Positions 26,223 through 35,273 of a DNA stretch of 64,000 nucleotides are shown here, in pieces. The translations under genes and the position numbers were made by a program. Origin of the DNA: Xenorhabdus szentirmaii DSM 16338 (GTDB taxonomy: Bacteria; Pseudomonadota; Gammaproteobacteria; Enterobacterales; Enterobacteriaceae); NCBI RefSeq assembly GCF_002632585.1, contig NZ_NIBV01000001.1:1-64000 (forward strand), in the 5' to 3' direction. How positions within the stretch are numbered: position 1 is the first letter of the stretch; each line of letters begins with the position of its first letter. The notes under the pieces are model-generated. The model was not told the DNA's origin. It made no database searches and saw only the letters and a list, made by a program, of their open reading frames with translations.

Positions 26223-27602
26223 TTAGTCAAATTGAACATCAAAAGGTTTATTATCTCTAGCTAACTCTAATAACCTTAATGCTTCTCTTGAATATTTACG
26301 AGTAAAGCTTGATTTGCCTGTTCTTACCTTTTGATGATATATGTTATCTGTTTCCTTTATATCTTTCCCTGTAGCTTCTTTGATTTTTTGTATTAATTGA
26401 TTTACGTAATTCCAATTACGATATCCAAGGGACTCTGCTAAAGACGTCATTGTAAAACAATAATTAGCATTAAATAAATCTAACGAATCACCATCGGTAA
26501 TTCCATAAACTCTTTCTAATTTACCATCATCTAAGGCTAACTCAGTCAACCTAGTATAATCAATAGAAACTGTATTCATGGGTATGTCAGAGTTAATCAG
26601 CTTATAGTTTCTTGCTAATAATGCTCTCAATACCTTAGGATTAACATTATCCATTGCTGGATGAGCAGCAAAGGCTTCAAACACCCATTTAAAATCATTA
26701 GATACTATTCTTTTTATTCTTACATGCTTATTATTATCAATATTAATCATCGCTTCTCTGGCAGGATAAGAGTTTTCATCTATTTCTTTATCTCTATTTA
26801 GTATATAGATGTTAGGAATCAACTCCCCCTCTTCCGATAGGATTTCATCTATATCAGACAAAATTCCTTTTATATTTTCATCCTCAATACTATAACCAAT
26901 AAATATTAAAGGATGTTCAGCAAAAAAAGTTAATAATTTAGCACTAAGGTATTTTTTCTTACTCAAAAAATCATCGTAATCATTTCTATTGATAACAATT
27001 GATGCTGGCTCATTACAAGAGCCATGTATTTTAAATATTTCTCCAGTGCTACTATTAACTAACCTTATGATTTTTTGTCCAACTATAATTTCATGGTCAG
27101 GAAAAATTCCATCAATTATATTGTCGTAATTAGTTGTTACAATGGAGTGTGGATGAATGGATTTTAATGATTTTATTTCATCAGCAAACTCATTTTCATC
27201 AATTATTTCCAGACGATTAAAAAAATCGGCTATTTTATACTTCAGGTATATATCTCCATCATAACGTTCACTGAATAATTCTTCAGGAAAATTAGACTTC
27301 CCTTCCGCCCAAGCCCAATCCCTATAAGCATCTGACAAGATAGTTCCAATGTCTATTAGTGACTCATTTTTTTGTGTGTAATACGCGAATGGACGCTTAA
27401 TTTCTGGACATTGCTCCATTAAATTTTTAAGCAAACTCTCCCAATCTGGTCCGTTCGCGTACCTTCTTGTCAGGCCTGAACCAATAAATAGAATTGGCTG
27501 ACACTCAAGACTTTCTAGGCATGCTTGAATATCATCCGTTACATCTAATTGATATTGCTTATAATCTCTGTTCATAGGATTTATCATTGATAACGAATAC
27601 AT
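26223..27602 (-). CDS. SIR2-family protein, probable NADase anti-phage cargo
   Basis: 459 residues. The N-terminal ~270 residues are a SIR2-like domain: FIGSGLTRRY (nucleotide-binding loop), then SIVTTNYDNIID, KIHGSCNEPASIVI (with the HG of the active site) and LIFIGYSIEDENI. The ~190 C-terminal residues are helical and unknown. SIR2-type proteins of this kind defend against phages by consuming NAD+. It is inserted between the lysis genes and the packaging HNH gene, is much more AT-rich than its neighbours and has its own terminator, all typical of a moron. ATG 27602 has AGAGGATT upstream and is preferred over 27650. Confidence 0.82.
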   Translation of the reverse strand: MYSLSMINPMNRDYKQYQLDVTDDIQACLESLECQPILFIGSGLTRRYANGPDWESLLKNLMEQCPEIKRPFAYYTQKNESLIDIGTILSDAYRDWAWAEGKSNFPEELFSERYDGDIYLKYKIADFFNRLEIIDENEFADEIKSLKSIHPHSIVTTNYDNIIDGIFPDHEIIVGQKIIRLVNSSTGEIFKIHGSCNEPASIVINRNDYDDFLSKKKYLSAKLLTFFAEHPLIFIGYSIEDENIKGILSDIDEILSEEGELIPNIYILNRDKEIDENSYPAREAMINIDNNKHVRIKRIVSNDFKWVFEAFAAHPAMDNVNPKVLRALLARNYKLINSDIPMNTVSIDYTRLTELALDDGKLERVYGITDGDSLDLFNANYCFTMTSLAESLGYRNWNYVNQLIQKIKEATGKDIKETDNIYHQKVRTGKSSFTRKYSREALRLLELARDNKPFDVQFD

Positions 27603-27700
27603 AAGATAATCCTCTCTATAAATATTTAGCCTGTCTATTAAGATTAGCAATTTTTGCTAGGTATCACACAGAGTTATCCGCTCTTCTTAATCTCTATACC

Positions 27701-28153
27701 TCAAAATTGGCATTCGGCCATACTCCACTCCCTTAGTCCGAGGAATTGGGCTTCGAGGGTTTCTAGTTCTCCGAGGAGATGTACATAATCCTGTTCAGCG
27801 TCTTTCGCCAGTTTGGCGGGTCTTGAACCACCCACGCTGGAGGTGGTAGTGGTTTTAAGCACTGGACAGTTGGCTTTGACGTACACGCGCTGAGTATTGG
27901 CACGAAGATCATTACTAAGCTGATTAATCTTAGATTTGGCATTGGCGAGTTCCTGAGTGTATTTGCTATCCAATTCATGCAGCATTTCAATATGTGTGTT
28001 CTGGTAGTTAATGGTATCGTTCAGTTGCTGGATTTCTGTTATCTGGCCGTTATTGATGCCAAGCTGTTTCTTATATCCAGAGCGGTATAAGAAGGCTGCT
28101 GCTGAGGCAATCATCAACGCAATAACCGTACCCTTGGTGAAATTGAGCTTCAT
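27701..28153 (-). CDS. Rz: Spanin inner-membrane subunit (Rz)
   Basis: 150 residues: an N-terminal membrane anchor (GTVIALMIASAAAFLY, about residues 8-24) and a long periplasmic coiled coil (QQLNDTINYQNTHIEMLHELDSKY). With Rz1 it spans the periplasm and fuses the membranes at lysis. It overlaps the lysozyme stop by 4 bases and contains the Rz1 gene in another frame. Confidence 0.88.
   Translation of the reverse strand: MKLNFTKGTVIALMIASAAAFLYRSGYKKQLGINNGQITEIQQLNDTINYQNTHIEMLHELDSKYTQELANAKSKINQLSNDLRANTQRVYVKANCPVLKTTTTSSVGGSRPAKLAKDAEQDYVHLLGELETLEAQFLGLREWSMAECQF
27763..27942 (-). CDS. Rz1: Spanin outer-membrane lipoprotein (Rz1), nested in Rz
   Basis: 59 residues from an internal start (MPNLRLISLVMIF): a lipoprotein signal with lipobox LSAC, then a Pro-rich mature part (KPLPPPAWVVQ). 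Fully embedded in Rz in the +1 frame, the classic arrangement. Confidence 0.82.
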   Translation of the reverse strand: MPNLRLISLVMIFVPILSACTSKPTVQCLKPLPPPAWVVQDPPNWRKTLNRIMYISSEN

Positions 28154-28584
28154 GATAAAAACATCTGGCGTTCAGATGCCCTGCGATTATCCAGCCCACG
28201 CAATACCTTGCCTGCTGCTTTATTCCACCGAGGAAACTCTGCCGCTGCGCCTTTATAATCACCTTGATTAAGCTTCTTCAATAGCGTGGAGCCAGAAAAG
28301 TTACCACTGCCACAGTTGAATATAAACGAGCACAAAGCATCGAACTGGCCTTGACTCAAAGGGACTTTAACCCTTTGTATTAATGTGGTGTAAATAGATT
28401 GGAGATCATCCCGTAAGAATGCTTCAGCCTGTGGTTCTGTAATCACATCACCTTTTTTAACCCCTTGGGTATGACCGTAACCAATTGTCCACGGGATACC
28501 ATCGGTTGCCGGATCGGGGTAGGCTTGCAGCTTCAGACCTTCATACTGTTTGATGCACTCAAGACCTTTATCGCTGATTTCCAT
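28150..28584 (-). CDS. Endolysin, lysozyme-type (glycoside hydrolase 24)
   Basis: 144 residues of the T4/P22-like lysozyme family. The catalytic Glu is in CIKQYEGLKLQAYPD, followed by the TIGYGHT motif. There is no signal or SAR sequence at the N-terminus, so release needs the holin. It overlaps the holin gene by 17 bases. Confidence 0.92.
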   Translation of the reverse strand: MEISDKGLECIKQYEGLKLQAYPDPATDGIPWTIGYGHTQGVKKGDVITEPQAEAFLRDDLQSIYTTLIQRVKVPLSQGQFDALCSFIFNCGSGNFSGSTLLKKLNQGDYKGAAAEFPRWNKAAGKVLRGLDNRRASERQMFLS

Positions 28585-28906
28585 CAGAAGATGCTCCCGT
28601 TTTTTTCTCTGCCACTTTACGTAATAATTGACCGATAAAGTCCGTCCCCAAGTAACCCATCATCACACTGCCGATATAGGCTAAGTCAGGATTCAGACCA
28701 AACAGATTTAAGACATCACGAATGAACCAAGCGAACATGGCACACATAAAGGCATCGATAGAGATTTTTAGCCAACCTCCACCGTTATAGCGACCGCGAA
28801 GGAAAGCCATTGTCCCGGCGAGTACCGCCCCGATGCCTTGTTCTTTTATCGATATGAGCCAGTCACCAAGGTGTGCCCAGATATCAGGATTTTCTTTCAT
28901 CTTCAT
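28568..28906 (-). CDS. Holin
   Basis: 112 residues with three possible membrane segments (IGAVLAGTMAFL, ISIDAFMCAMFAWFI, LAYIGSVMMGYLGTDFI) and a charged C-terminus, matching the lambda-type phage holin family found before GH24 endolysins. First gene of the lysis cassette. Confidence 0.85.
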   Translation of the reverse strand: MKMKENPDIWAHLGDWLISIKEQGIGAVLAGTMAFLRGRYNGGGWLKISIDAFMCAMFAWFIRDVLNLFGLNPDLAYIGSVMMGYLGTDFIGQLLRKVAEKKTGASSDGNQR

Positions 28907-29071
28907 ATTTCCACCCCATCAGAACAATGGGTGTCCATGGGGTGAGTGATATCAACTCCGGTGAATTAACTAATAGGTAATTGCCTGATGTAGCTCAAGC
29001 AGGCTATTCTGTGCAACAAAAACATTTTTTTGAGGGAAAGGCTGTACCGAAGTACAGCCTTAAACTAACGA

Positions 29072-30055
29072 CTAAGAATAAACTACACCAGGAACTTTAT
29101 CTTCGAAGATAAATTCAATCTCTAACGTTTCGCCAATATGTTTTTTAAACAGAGCTCCAATTTCATCGAGGGAGTAATTATTGCTTACCGGATAAGATAA
29201 GGTACCTTTTCTGCTTACGTGACCATTAAAAATTTTGATTTCTTTGCCTAAGCACCGAACTACCAGAATTTTGTTCCCAAATTCTTGTCTAACTGTCTCA
29301 TTACTCTCTTTATCGACATCTAACTCAACAGACTGAATATTCCCCCAATGTCTACTTTCATGACTGGAATAAAAGCCTGCAAGATTCTTTATTGGTGTAT
29401 TATTACTAATTTCTTCCCAAGCACCAAAATTAAGTCCATCAATAATCTGAGCATAGCCAAACAAGTTATCAGGATACAACCTCTCTTCAGCTACGCCTGT
29501 ACCAATTGTTATTTTCCCTTTTAATCGAAATGTTGAATCTGACTTTACTTCTGGCTCCAGTTCTGGTTTCAAATCAGGTGTTGGCTCTGGTTTTACTTCT
29601 GGCTCAGATTCTGGTTTCGAATCAGGGGTTGGTTCTGGCTTTACTTCTGGTTCCGGGTCTGGTTTCGAATCAGGTGTTGGTTTCACCTTCTCTTCAAAAA
29701 ACTGCCAATCACAAGCCATCATATCTTCCTGCGTTGGCTGCCACGGCACAAAGTTACCGTGTTCATTGCGCATATCGATATGCGTCAAATAATCATATTT
29801 AGTCCCAACTGCAACACCACCAACTGCATAAGCACTATCTTTCTCCACAGTTAAATCATTTACACGTGGAGTGATAACCAGATACATCTCATTATTCCCT
29901 TGGCAATTAACCCAAACAGAACGAGTAACACGCTTGCGTAGTTTTAATTGAATCAAAGCCCAAGAAAAAGAACCCATCGGTGCAATAAAACAATCACACT
30001 GATATTGTTTTGGATCAAATGGGCATTCATGTTCAGGCTTAATAAATTCAGACAT
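29072..30055 (-). CDS. Tad2 (DUF2829)-domain fusion protein
   Basis: 327 residues in three parts. Residues ~29-120 match the DUF2829/Tad2 domain (FSWALIQLKLRKRVTRSVWV, YLTHIDMRNEHGNFVPWQPTQEDMMACDW). Tad2 proteins bind the cyclic ADP-ribose signal of Thoeris and so block that defence. Residues ~124-171 are three copies of a 16-residue Pro/Glu repeat (KPEPTPDSKPESEPEV type). Residues ~174-327 form an unrecognised domain. The fusion is unusual, since Tad2 is normally a stand-alone protein of about 90 residues. It lies between the methyltransferase and holin genes. The binding residues of Tad2 cannot be verified by eye. Confidence 0.72.
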   Translation of the reverse strand: MSEFIKPEHECPFDPKQYQCDCFIAPMGSFSWALIQLKLRKRVTRSVWVNCQGNNEMYLVITPRVNDLTVEKDSAYAVGGVAVGTKYDYLTHIDMRNEHGNFVPWQPTQEDMMACDWQFFEEKVKPTPDSKPDPEPEVKPEPTPDSKPESEPEVKPEPTPDLKPELEPEVKSDSTFRLKGKITIGTGVAEERLYPDNLFGYAQIIDGLNFGAWEEISNNTPIKNLAGFYSSHESRHWGNIQSVELDVDKESNETVRQEFGNKILVVRCLGKEIKIFNGHVSRKGTLSYPVSNNYSLDEIGALFKKHIGETLEIEFIFEDKVPGVVYS

Positions 30056-30207
30056 ACTATTTCCTTATATTTATAAATAATAGGAAGACAAATTTAATAT
30101 TTAACTTCCATTCTATGTTAAACATCCTGAATATATTAAACAATTATAATGATTTAATATATCGATTCGCCTTGTGTGGTCATATCTACAATTCACTGAA
30201 ATCAATT

Positions 30208-31245
30208 TCATTTATTTGTGAATATTTTGATTTCCTGCTCAGTCCGCTTAAACCGTTCCTCTTCCAGTTCAACACCCAGCACACGACGATTGAGTTTCAA
30301 CGCGGCTTTCAGTGTTGCCCCGGAACCCATAAAGAAATCCGCCACCAGATCCCCTTCCCGGCTGCTGGACTGGATAATATGCGCCATCAGGTCTGCTGGT
30401 TTTTCGCACGGATGTTTGCCCGGATAATATTGCACGGGCGCAAAATGCCAGACATCAGTATAAGGCACGGCAGCTGTCACTGAGAACGAACGGCGCATCA
30501 AACCATATTCCTGCCGCAATTCATCATACTGACGCGACAGGGTTAAATGAGAATCCACCAGATCAGAATACGGGGTGCTCAGTTCACCACGCTGGTGCTT
30601 TTCTTTGGCGATACGGTCAAACAGCACCTGCAACTTTTGGTAATCAGTTTCATTGGGTAACTGCCACTGGCTATCGCTGAACCAGTGACTGGCCATCTGC
30701 TTCCCAGTGGCGGCGTGAATGTCTTTTGCCGTGACACCTAACGTTTTTCGGGCATCACGAAAATAATCGACCAATGGTTTAAATACTAACTGTTTCAGGT
30801 CCTGACATTGTTTGAAATAGCCATCACCTTTCGAGTGATAAGGTCCCTGGTAATGTTCGGCAAAAATGATGCGTTCGGTGGCTGGAAAATACATTCGCAG
30901 GCTTTCTTTGTTTTGTCTGCGCCACGGGCCGGACGGTTTCGCCCAGATAATATGGTTCAGCACGTTAAACCGTTCCCGCACCAGCAGCTCCGTATCAGAG
31001 GCCAGACGTGAACCACAAAACATATACAGGCTGCCGTTCGGTTTCAGTACCCGCCAAAACTCGGCAAGCAGTTCATCCAGCCACGCAAGATATGCCGTGA
31101 CGTCTGCCCACTGGTTATCCCAGCTGCAGTCTTTCACGCGAAAGTACGGCGGGTCAGTGGCAATTAAGTCGATACAGTTATCCGGCAGGGTTTTGATAAA
31201 TTTCAGCGAGTCGTCGTTAATTAATGTGACAGGGCTTAAAGGCAC
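30208..31245 (-). CDS. Phage DNA methyltransferase (adenine N6 type)
   Basis: 345 residues. Motif IV is DPPYFRVKD near residue 35, and the SAM-binding motif I comes at the C-terminus (ADFFMGSGATLKAALKLNRRVLGVE), the beta-class order. A large target-recognition region lies between. The sequence motif methylated is not predictable. It probably protects phage DNA against host restriction. No endonuclease partner is nearby. Confidence 0.88.
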   Translation of the reverse strand: MPLSPVTLINDDSLKFIKTLPDNCIDLIATDPPYFRVKDCSWDNQWADVTAYLAWLDELLAEFWRVLKPNGSLYMFCGSRLASDTELLVRERFNVLNHIIWAKPSGPWRRQNKESLRMYFPATERIIFAEHYQGPYHSKGDGYFKQCQDLKQLVFKPLVDYFRDARKTLGVTAKDIHAATGKQMASHWFSDSQWQLPNETDYQKLQVLFDRIAKEKHQRGELSTPYSDLVDSHLTLSRQYDELRQEYGLMRRSFSVTAAVPYTDVWHFAPVQYYPGKHPCEKPADLMAHIIQSSSREGDLVADFFMGSGATLKAALKLNRRVLGVELEEERFKRTEQEIKIFTNK

Positions 31246-31333
31246 AGTAGTTTTCCCTAAATCAATGCTGGCGGATTTTCAGGAAAGCCACGGTGAAAAG
31301 CGTTAACCTTTCACCGTGTAAGACATCATCCTA

Positions 31334-31534
31334 TCAAGGGTTACGCTTGAAAAACATGTCATCGTCCCGGCTTTCCATCAAACCCGCCAGACGAAATTGT
31401 GTTAACAATAATTGGCAGCGGGGTTCAGGTAGCCCCGTCAGGGTAGAAACATCGGAAACCGAGACCCAATCATGCGGGGGAATGGTCTCTAAAACGCAGG
31501 CGGCGGATGTTGTCATATCTTCATGTTTTAGCAT
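31334..31534 (-). CDS. Small winged-helix-like phage protein
   Basis: 66 residues: VLETIPPHDWVSVSDVSTLTGLPEPRCQLLLTQFRLAGLM looks like a winged-helix DNA-binding domain. It sits in the late-control region between Q and the methyltransferase. ATG 31534 is preferred over an earlier start without a ribosome-binding site. Confidence 0.6.
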   Translation of the reverse strand: MLKHEDMTTSAACVLETIPPHDWVSVSDVSTLTGLPEPRCQLLLTQFRLAGLMESRDDDMFFKRNP

Positions 31535-31626
31535 GATAAATGTAACCTCTTGGTGAGTTTTCGTGCATAAACACACATGTAACTCTGACCCATGACAACA
31601 GCAAGTCTTATGTTTATTTCAGGCAT

Positions 31627-31650
31627 AAAAAAACCCCGCATTAGCGAGGT
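31627..31650 (-). terminator. Terminator downstream of Q
   Basis: On the minus strand ACCTCGC-TAAT-GCGGGGT is followed by seven Ts. A late-promoter terminator just after Q is where Q antitermination acts in lambda-like phages. Confidence 0.75.
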
Positions 31651-31713
31651 CTGATAAATCGGTATATTCAGTGACATTACAATCACGTTATCACAATATA
31701 CCGACTTTTGTAA

Positions 31714-32112
31714 TTACGCAACCGCTCTAACCAATTCTTTTCGCACACCTTTATTTATTTCCAACGTCACCCCAGAGACCGCCAGAACGCCTTCGATAAA
31801 CCCTTCCGCTACCTGTACCCGTTTGGTCACTTCGTTATGGGAAATCCCTAACGGGTCACTCATCGACCGCAATGCGATCCCTTTAATATAGTGCAGCACA
31901 ATAAGCTGGAATAAATAAGGATCATGTTGTTTCAATCGCAACACAGCCGCATCTAGCGCCATGCCGTCATCATCACAACACGGGGAACGCATTCTCCGGT
32001 TACGGGGCAGCAATCTCTTAAATCCGGCAGCCACGGAGGGCCAGTCTACCGGGCTTTTGCCCTCACAGACCCATGCGCCCCATTGGTTCAGGATCATTCG
32101 CATATCACGCAT
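31714..32112 (-). CDS. Late-gene antiterminator (phage Q-like)
   Basis: 132 residues. The N-terminus (ILNQWGAWV) and body (DAAVLRLKQHDPYLFQLIVLHYIKGIALR, then HTH-like NEVTKRVQVAEGFIEGVLA) match the phage antitermination Q family that acts on late transcription. It follows the replication genes and precedes a strong terminator. Confidence 0.8.
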   Translation of the reverse strand: MRDMRMILNQWGAWVCEGKSPVDWPSVAAGFKRLLPRNRRMRSPCCDDDGMALDAAVLRLKQHDPYLFQLIVLHYIKGIALRSMSDPLGISHNEVTKRVQVAEGFIEGVLAVSGVTLEINKGVRKELVRAVA

Positions 32113-32124
32113 TGGTGTCCTCGC

Positions 32125-34020
32125 TTATCCACATTCATTTTCTGTAACATTCTGCCTCTTCCACACTTCGTCATACTCAGACACCGGCATATTAGCGATA
32201 TAGTGATAGGGTTCAGCCTGTTCCTGGTGTAAAAACTGATGGGATTTTTTGTCCAGATAAAGCCCAATACCGCCCTCCCAGCCATTGCCGTTCCGTTGTT
32301 TTTCAATCAGTATCATGGCGGCCGGACCGGCCAGTTTTTCCCGCTCCTTATCCGTTAACATTGCCCCGGTTTCCTGCTTTTGCAGTACACGTTCACGAGC
32401 TTTATTACGCCAGATAATCATCAGGTTGTCTGTCAAGTCGGTAATCGCCCCAGTGCCTTTGACATCCATCTTCCCCGTCGGTCTCTCTTCACTGTCACCT
32501 TTCCGGCTGTGTGTCACCAAAATCACATGGCTGCGGGTTCTGTTTTTGAAGTCACACAAAGCATCCACAAAGGCTTTCTGTCCATTGTAATCATCTTCCC
32601 CGATACCACATTTCATCAGGCTGTCGATAACAAACAGCTGGATACCATAACGACGCTGCGCATAGTTAAAGATATCAATCACTCTCGCGGCTTTTGCCGT
32701 TCCCGTCAGGCCAAATACCCACAGCCGATCATCGTAAAATTGAAATGCCGAGTCGATTTCTATCACAGGTGGTCTTTCTGAGCAGGCCGCCTGCTGGGTC
32801 AGGCGCTTAAGCAACTGCCCCGGTTTCAGCTCGAAAGAAGCCACACAAGCGCGTATTCCCTGCCCCATCGCTTCACACAGCAAATGCCCGACCATTTCAC
32901 TTTTCCCATGTCCGTTCACACCATTAAGCACCGTGAGTTCTGACTCGCGAAAACTGAAATGAGGGTTCAACATGTCCCACGGTGTTTTAAACAGACAATG
33001 TTCCTGACCGTAGAAAGCATCAATCGTGTCCTGATAAAACTCTCTCGCACTGCACAACTCTTCCGGATCAAAAAAGATCGCCGTTTCAAGACAACGCACC
33101 ACGTCATCCTGTGTCATACCCGCCTGTAAGCACGCGTTGATATCCTTGTACGGTAACCTGACTAGCCGACAGCGATATTCGCCCAATCGGTTGGCAATCT
33201 CTTTTGCGGCTTCCCGTCCCACGTCGTCGTTGTCCATTGAGATCCAAATTTCCTCAAAGCGATCAAGGTTGTGGTATTCAAACTCAATCCACTGCTGCTT
33301 GGCGCCCTTACCGCCCCCGAACGGCACAGAAAGGGCCGGCAAACCGTACTGGTGATAACTCATGCAGTCGATCTCCCCTTCACACAAAATAACTAGCCGG
33401 ACGTGATTCGGTATCGCCTGCCAGCCAAACAGACAGGGTTCACACTGAGATTCAGCCATAATGACTTTCTTGCCATTGGGACGCTCAGTGCTGATGCGCT
33501 TGACTTGCAACAACTCCCCGTTTCGTTTGTAAGGAAACGCAATAGCAGGTAATTCTCTGTTTTCAGCATGAAACCAGACACAGGCATCACCTATCTCAAA
33601 CGCTTCCGCCGTCTGGCGGGTGATCCCCCGGCTTTCCAGATAGGCATAGCACACGTTGGGTTTAAAGACATGTTTCGTCAGCCTGTTGCGATCTGGCCGG
33701 ACAAAGTTTTTTTTCTGCTTCGCGACGAAGTGGTGATCGTCATCCGCAATCCCCAGAAACTGTTTTGCCTCAGCCATGGCTTGATGCAGACTACAGTCAC
33801 GCACCTGCACCCATAAATCCAGCAGATCACCACCGGTTCCTTCTGCAAAGTCAGACCAGACTTTCTTGCCGGACAGATTAATTTTCAGGCTTTTTCCCGC
33901 TTCGCCATTGACCGATCCCACTACCCACTCATGCCCTTCCCTACGCCCGTCGGGCAGCAGGTATTTTGTTACCCGCGCTACGCTACCCCAGAGTTTTTCC
34001 GATAGTTCTTTTGGTGTCAT
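32125..34020 (-). CDS. Phage primase-helicase
   Basis: 631 residues. The N-terminal part (1-~170) is primase-like without an obvious zinc knuckle; a TOPRIM domain follows (VILCEGEIDCMSYHQYG and EIWISMDNDDVGREAAKEIA, about 200-290), then a DnaB/T7 gp4-type RecA helicase (Walker A GVNGHGKSE, Walker B LFVIDSL, about 360-600). It opens and primes the phage origin in place of lambda P. Confidence 0.9.
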   Translation of the reverse strand: MTPKELSEKLWGSVARVTKYLLPDGRREGHEWVVGSVNGEAGKSLKINLSGKKVWSDFAEGTGGDLLDLWVQVRDCSLHQAMAEAKQFLGIADDDHHFVAKQKKNFVRPDRNRLTKHVFKPNVCYAYLESRGITRQTAEAFEIGDACVWFHAENRELPAIAFPYKRNGELLQVKRISTERPNGKKVIMAESQCEPCLFGWQAIPNHVRLVILCEGEIDCMSYHQYGLPALSVPFGGGKGAKQQWIEFEYHNLDRFEEIWISMDNDDVGREAAKEIANRLGEYRCRLVRLPYKDINACLQAGMTQDDVVRCLETAIFFDPEELCSAREFYQDTIDAFYGQEHCLFKTPWDMLNPHFSFRESELTVLNGVNGHGKSEMVGHLLCEAMGQGIRACVASFELKPGQLLKRLTQQAACSERPPVIEIDSAFQFYDDRLWVFGLTGTAKAARVIDIFNYAQRRYGIQLFVIDSLMKCGIGEDDYNGQKAFVDALCDFKNRTRSHVILVTHSRKGDSEERPTGKMDVKGTGAITDLTDNLMIIWRNKARERVLQKQETGAMLTDKEREKLAGPAAMILIEKQRNGNGWEGGIGLYLDKKSHQFLHQEQAEPYHYIANMPVSEYDEVWKRQNVTENECG

Positions 34021-34077
34021 GGTGCTTTTCCCTTTAACTTGCTAAATCCATAGCGAATCGCCAGCCTGTTATCAACA

Positions 34078-34806
34078 TCATCGTTCGATGTAGTAATAGT
34101 TCCCATATTTCTGAATGGGAGAATGATCCGGGCTCTGATTTTGTTGTGGCTCCCGCTGATACGTTTTCGCGTTACGCAACCAATTGTTCAATGCCCGTCC
34201 CCAATCCACAAACTGACTGCCTTTGCTGGCATGATGGTCAGCAAATTTTAAAAATTCTTCCCGCAGGTTCACGCCCAGTTCATTAGCCAGTGCCTGATGC
34301 TGTGCTGTTGGGAGAAAAATGTTTGGCAAGGAGTGTTTGTTTTCCGTTTTTTGTGACGATTTCTCGCAGACGTCTATAACAGGTTCCTTGACTGGTTCAA
34401 AAGAGTGACTGGTTCTGGTGCCATCTGGCGGCATAGGGGGTATATCACCTGACGGCACAGGGGTGCCAACAGGTGGCATAGGTATGTTTTCTGGCGGCAC
34501 AGGGGGTATGCTTTTTGGTGGCACAGGGGCAGCCGATAAATTCAGGTAATAGACATTCGAGGCATTTCCCTTACCGTTATGGTTACCCAGCCGGTTTTCC
34601 TTGATAAGCAGCCCCATCTCAATCAGGGCATCAATGTGACTTCTCACCGCACTCTTACTACATTCGCAATGATCTGCAATGTGTCGGTATGAAGGCCAGC
34701 ACTCGCCTTTGTCGTTTGCATTATCCGCTAATTTTATAAGCACCAGTTTTCTCAGGGGGTTTCCTACCCTGATACTCATTGCCTTCGCCATCAGACTCAT
34801 ACTCAT
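34078..34806 (-). CDS. Phage replication initiator (lambda O-like, winged helix)
   Basis: 242 residues. Residues ~10-90 form a winged helix (CWPSYRHIADHCECSKSAVRSHIDAL), followed by a Pro-rich linker with repeated PPxP units (about 92-130) and a C-terminal helical domain (EFLKFADHHASKGSQFVDW) found in DnaT/O-type proteins. The start has AGGGGGAAA upstream. The linker may hold the origin, as repeats within O do in lambda. Confidence 0.85.
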   Translation of the reverse strand: MSMSLMAKAMSIRVGNPLRKLVLIKLADNANDKGECWPSYRHIADHCECSKSAVRSHIDALIEMGLLIKENRLGNHNGKGNASNVYYLNLSAAPVPPKSIPPVPPENIPMPPVGTPVPSGDIPPMPPDGTRTSHSFEPVKEPVIDVCEKSSQKTENKHSLPNIFLPTAQHQALANELGVNLREEFLKFADHHASKGSQFVDWGRALNNWLRNAKTYQREPQQNQSPDHSPIQKYGNYYYIER

Positions 34807-34898
34807 GCCGTTTCCCCCTTACAGTACGCTAAACAACATCCACATGTTCATATCGGACTCATCCAAAACGCCATGCATAATCCACCACCGACGGGAAC

Positions 34899-35135
34899 TT
34901 ATTCATGGGCTTTGACTTCAGGCGTTGGAAAAACTTTAGGCAGATCAGGACGCAGTTCATGAGCCAAGACTTCCCCGTTCGAAAAAACTACGATATCAGG
35001 CACCAACGACACCGAAACCCGTTTTTTTCCGTATAACCATGCGCTGATGAGAGATTGTCTGCACCCAAGAACCTGAGCCAGCTTTGTTTGACTACCTGCA
35101 ATTTTTATAACTTTTTGTATCACGCTGTTTTTCAT
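34899..35135 (-). CDS. Cro-like repressor
   Basis: 78 residues: QKVIKIAGSQTKLAQVLGCRQSLISAWLYGKKRVSVSLVPDI is a helix-turn-helix of the YdaS/Cro type. Divergent from cI, it starts the lytic operon. ATG 35135 has GGAGAAGG upstream. Confidence 0.85.
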   Translation of the reverse strand: MKNSVIQKVIKIAGSQTKLAQVLGCRQSLISAWLYGKKRVSVSLVPDIVVFSNGEVLAHELRPDLPKVFPTPEVKAHE

Positions 35136-35273
35136 TAATGCCTTCTCCAACACTACAGCAATAATCTTATCACTATAGATCAATGTAAATCACTATTGGT
35201 GTATTTGTAAAGGTATCACTTTAGAGATAGAATGAGAAACAGATGTTCCAAGACAGGAGTGCTTGGGCTATAT

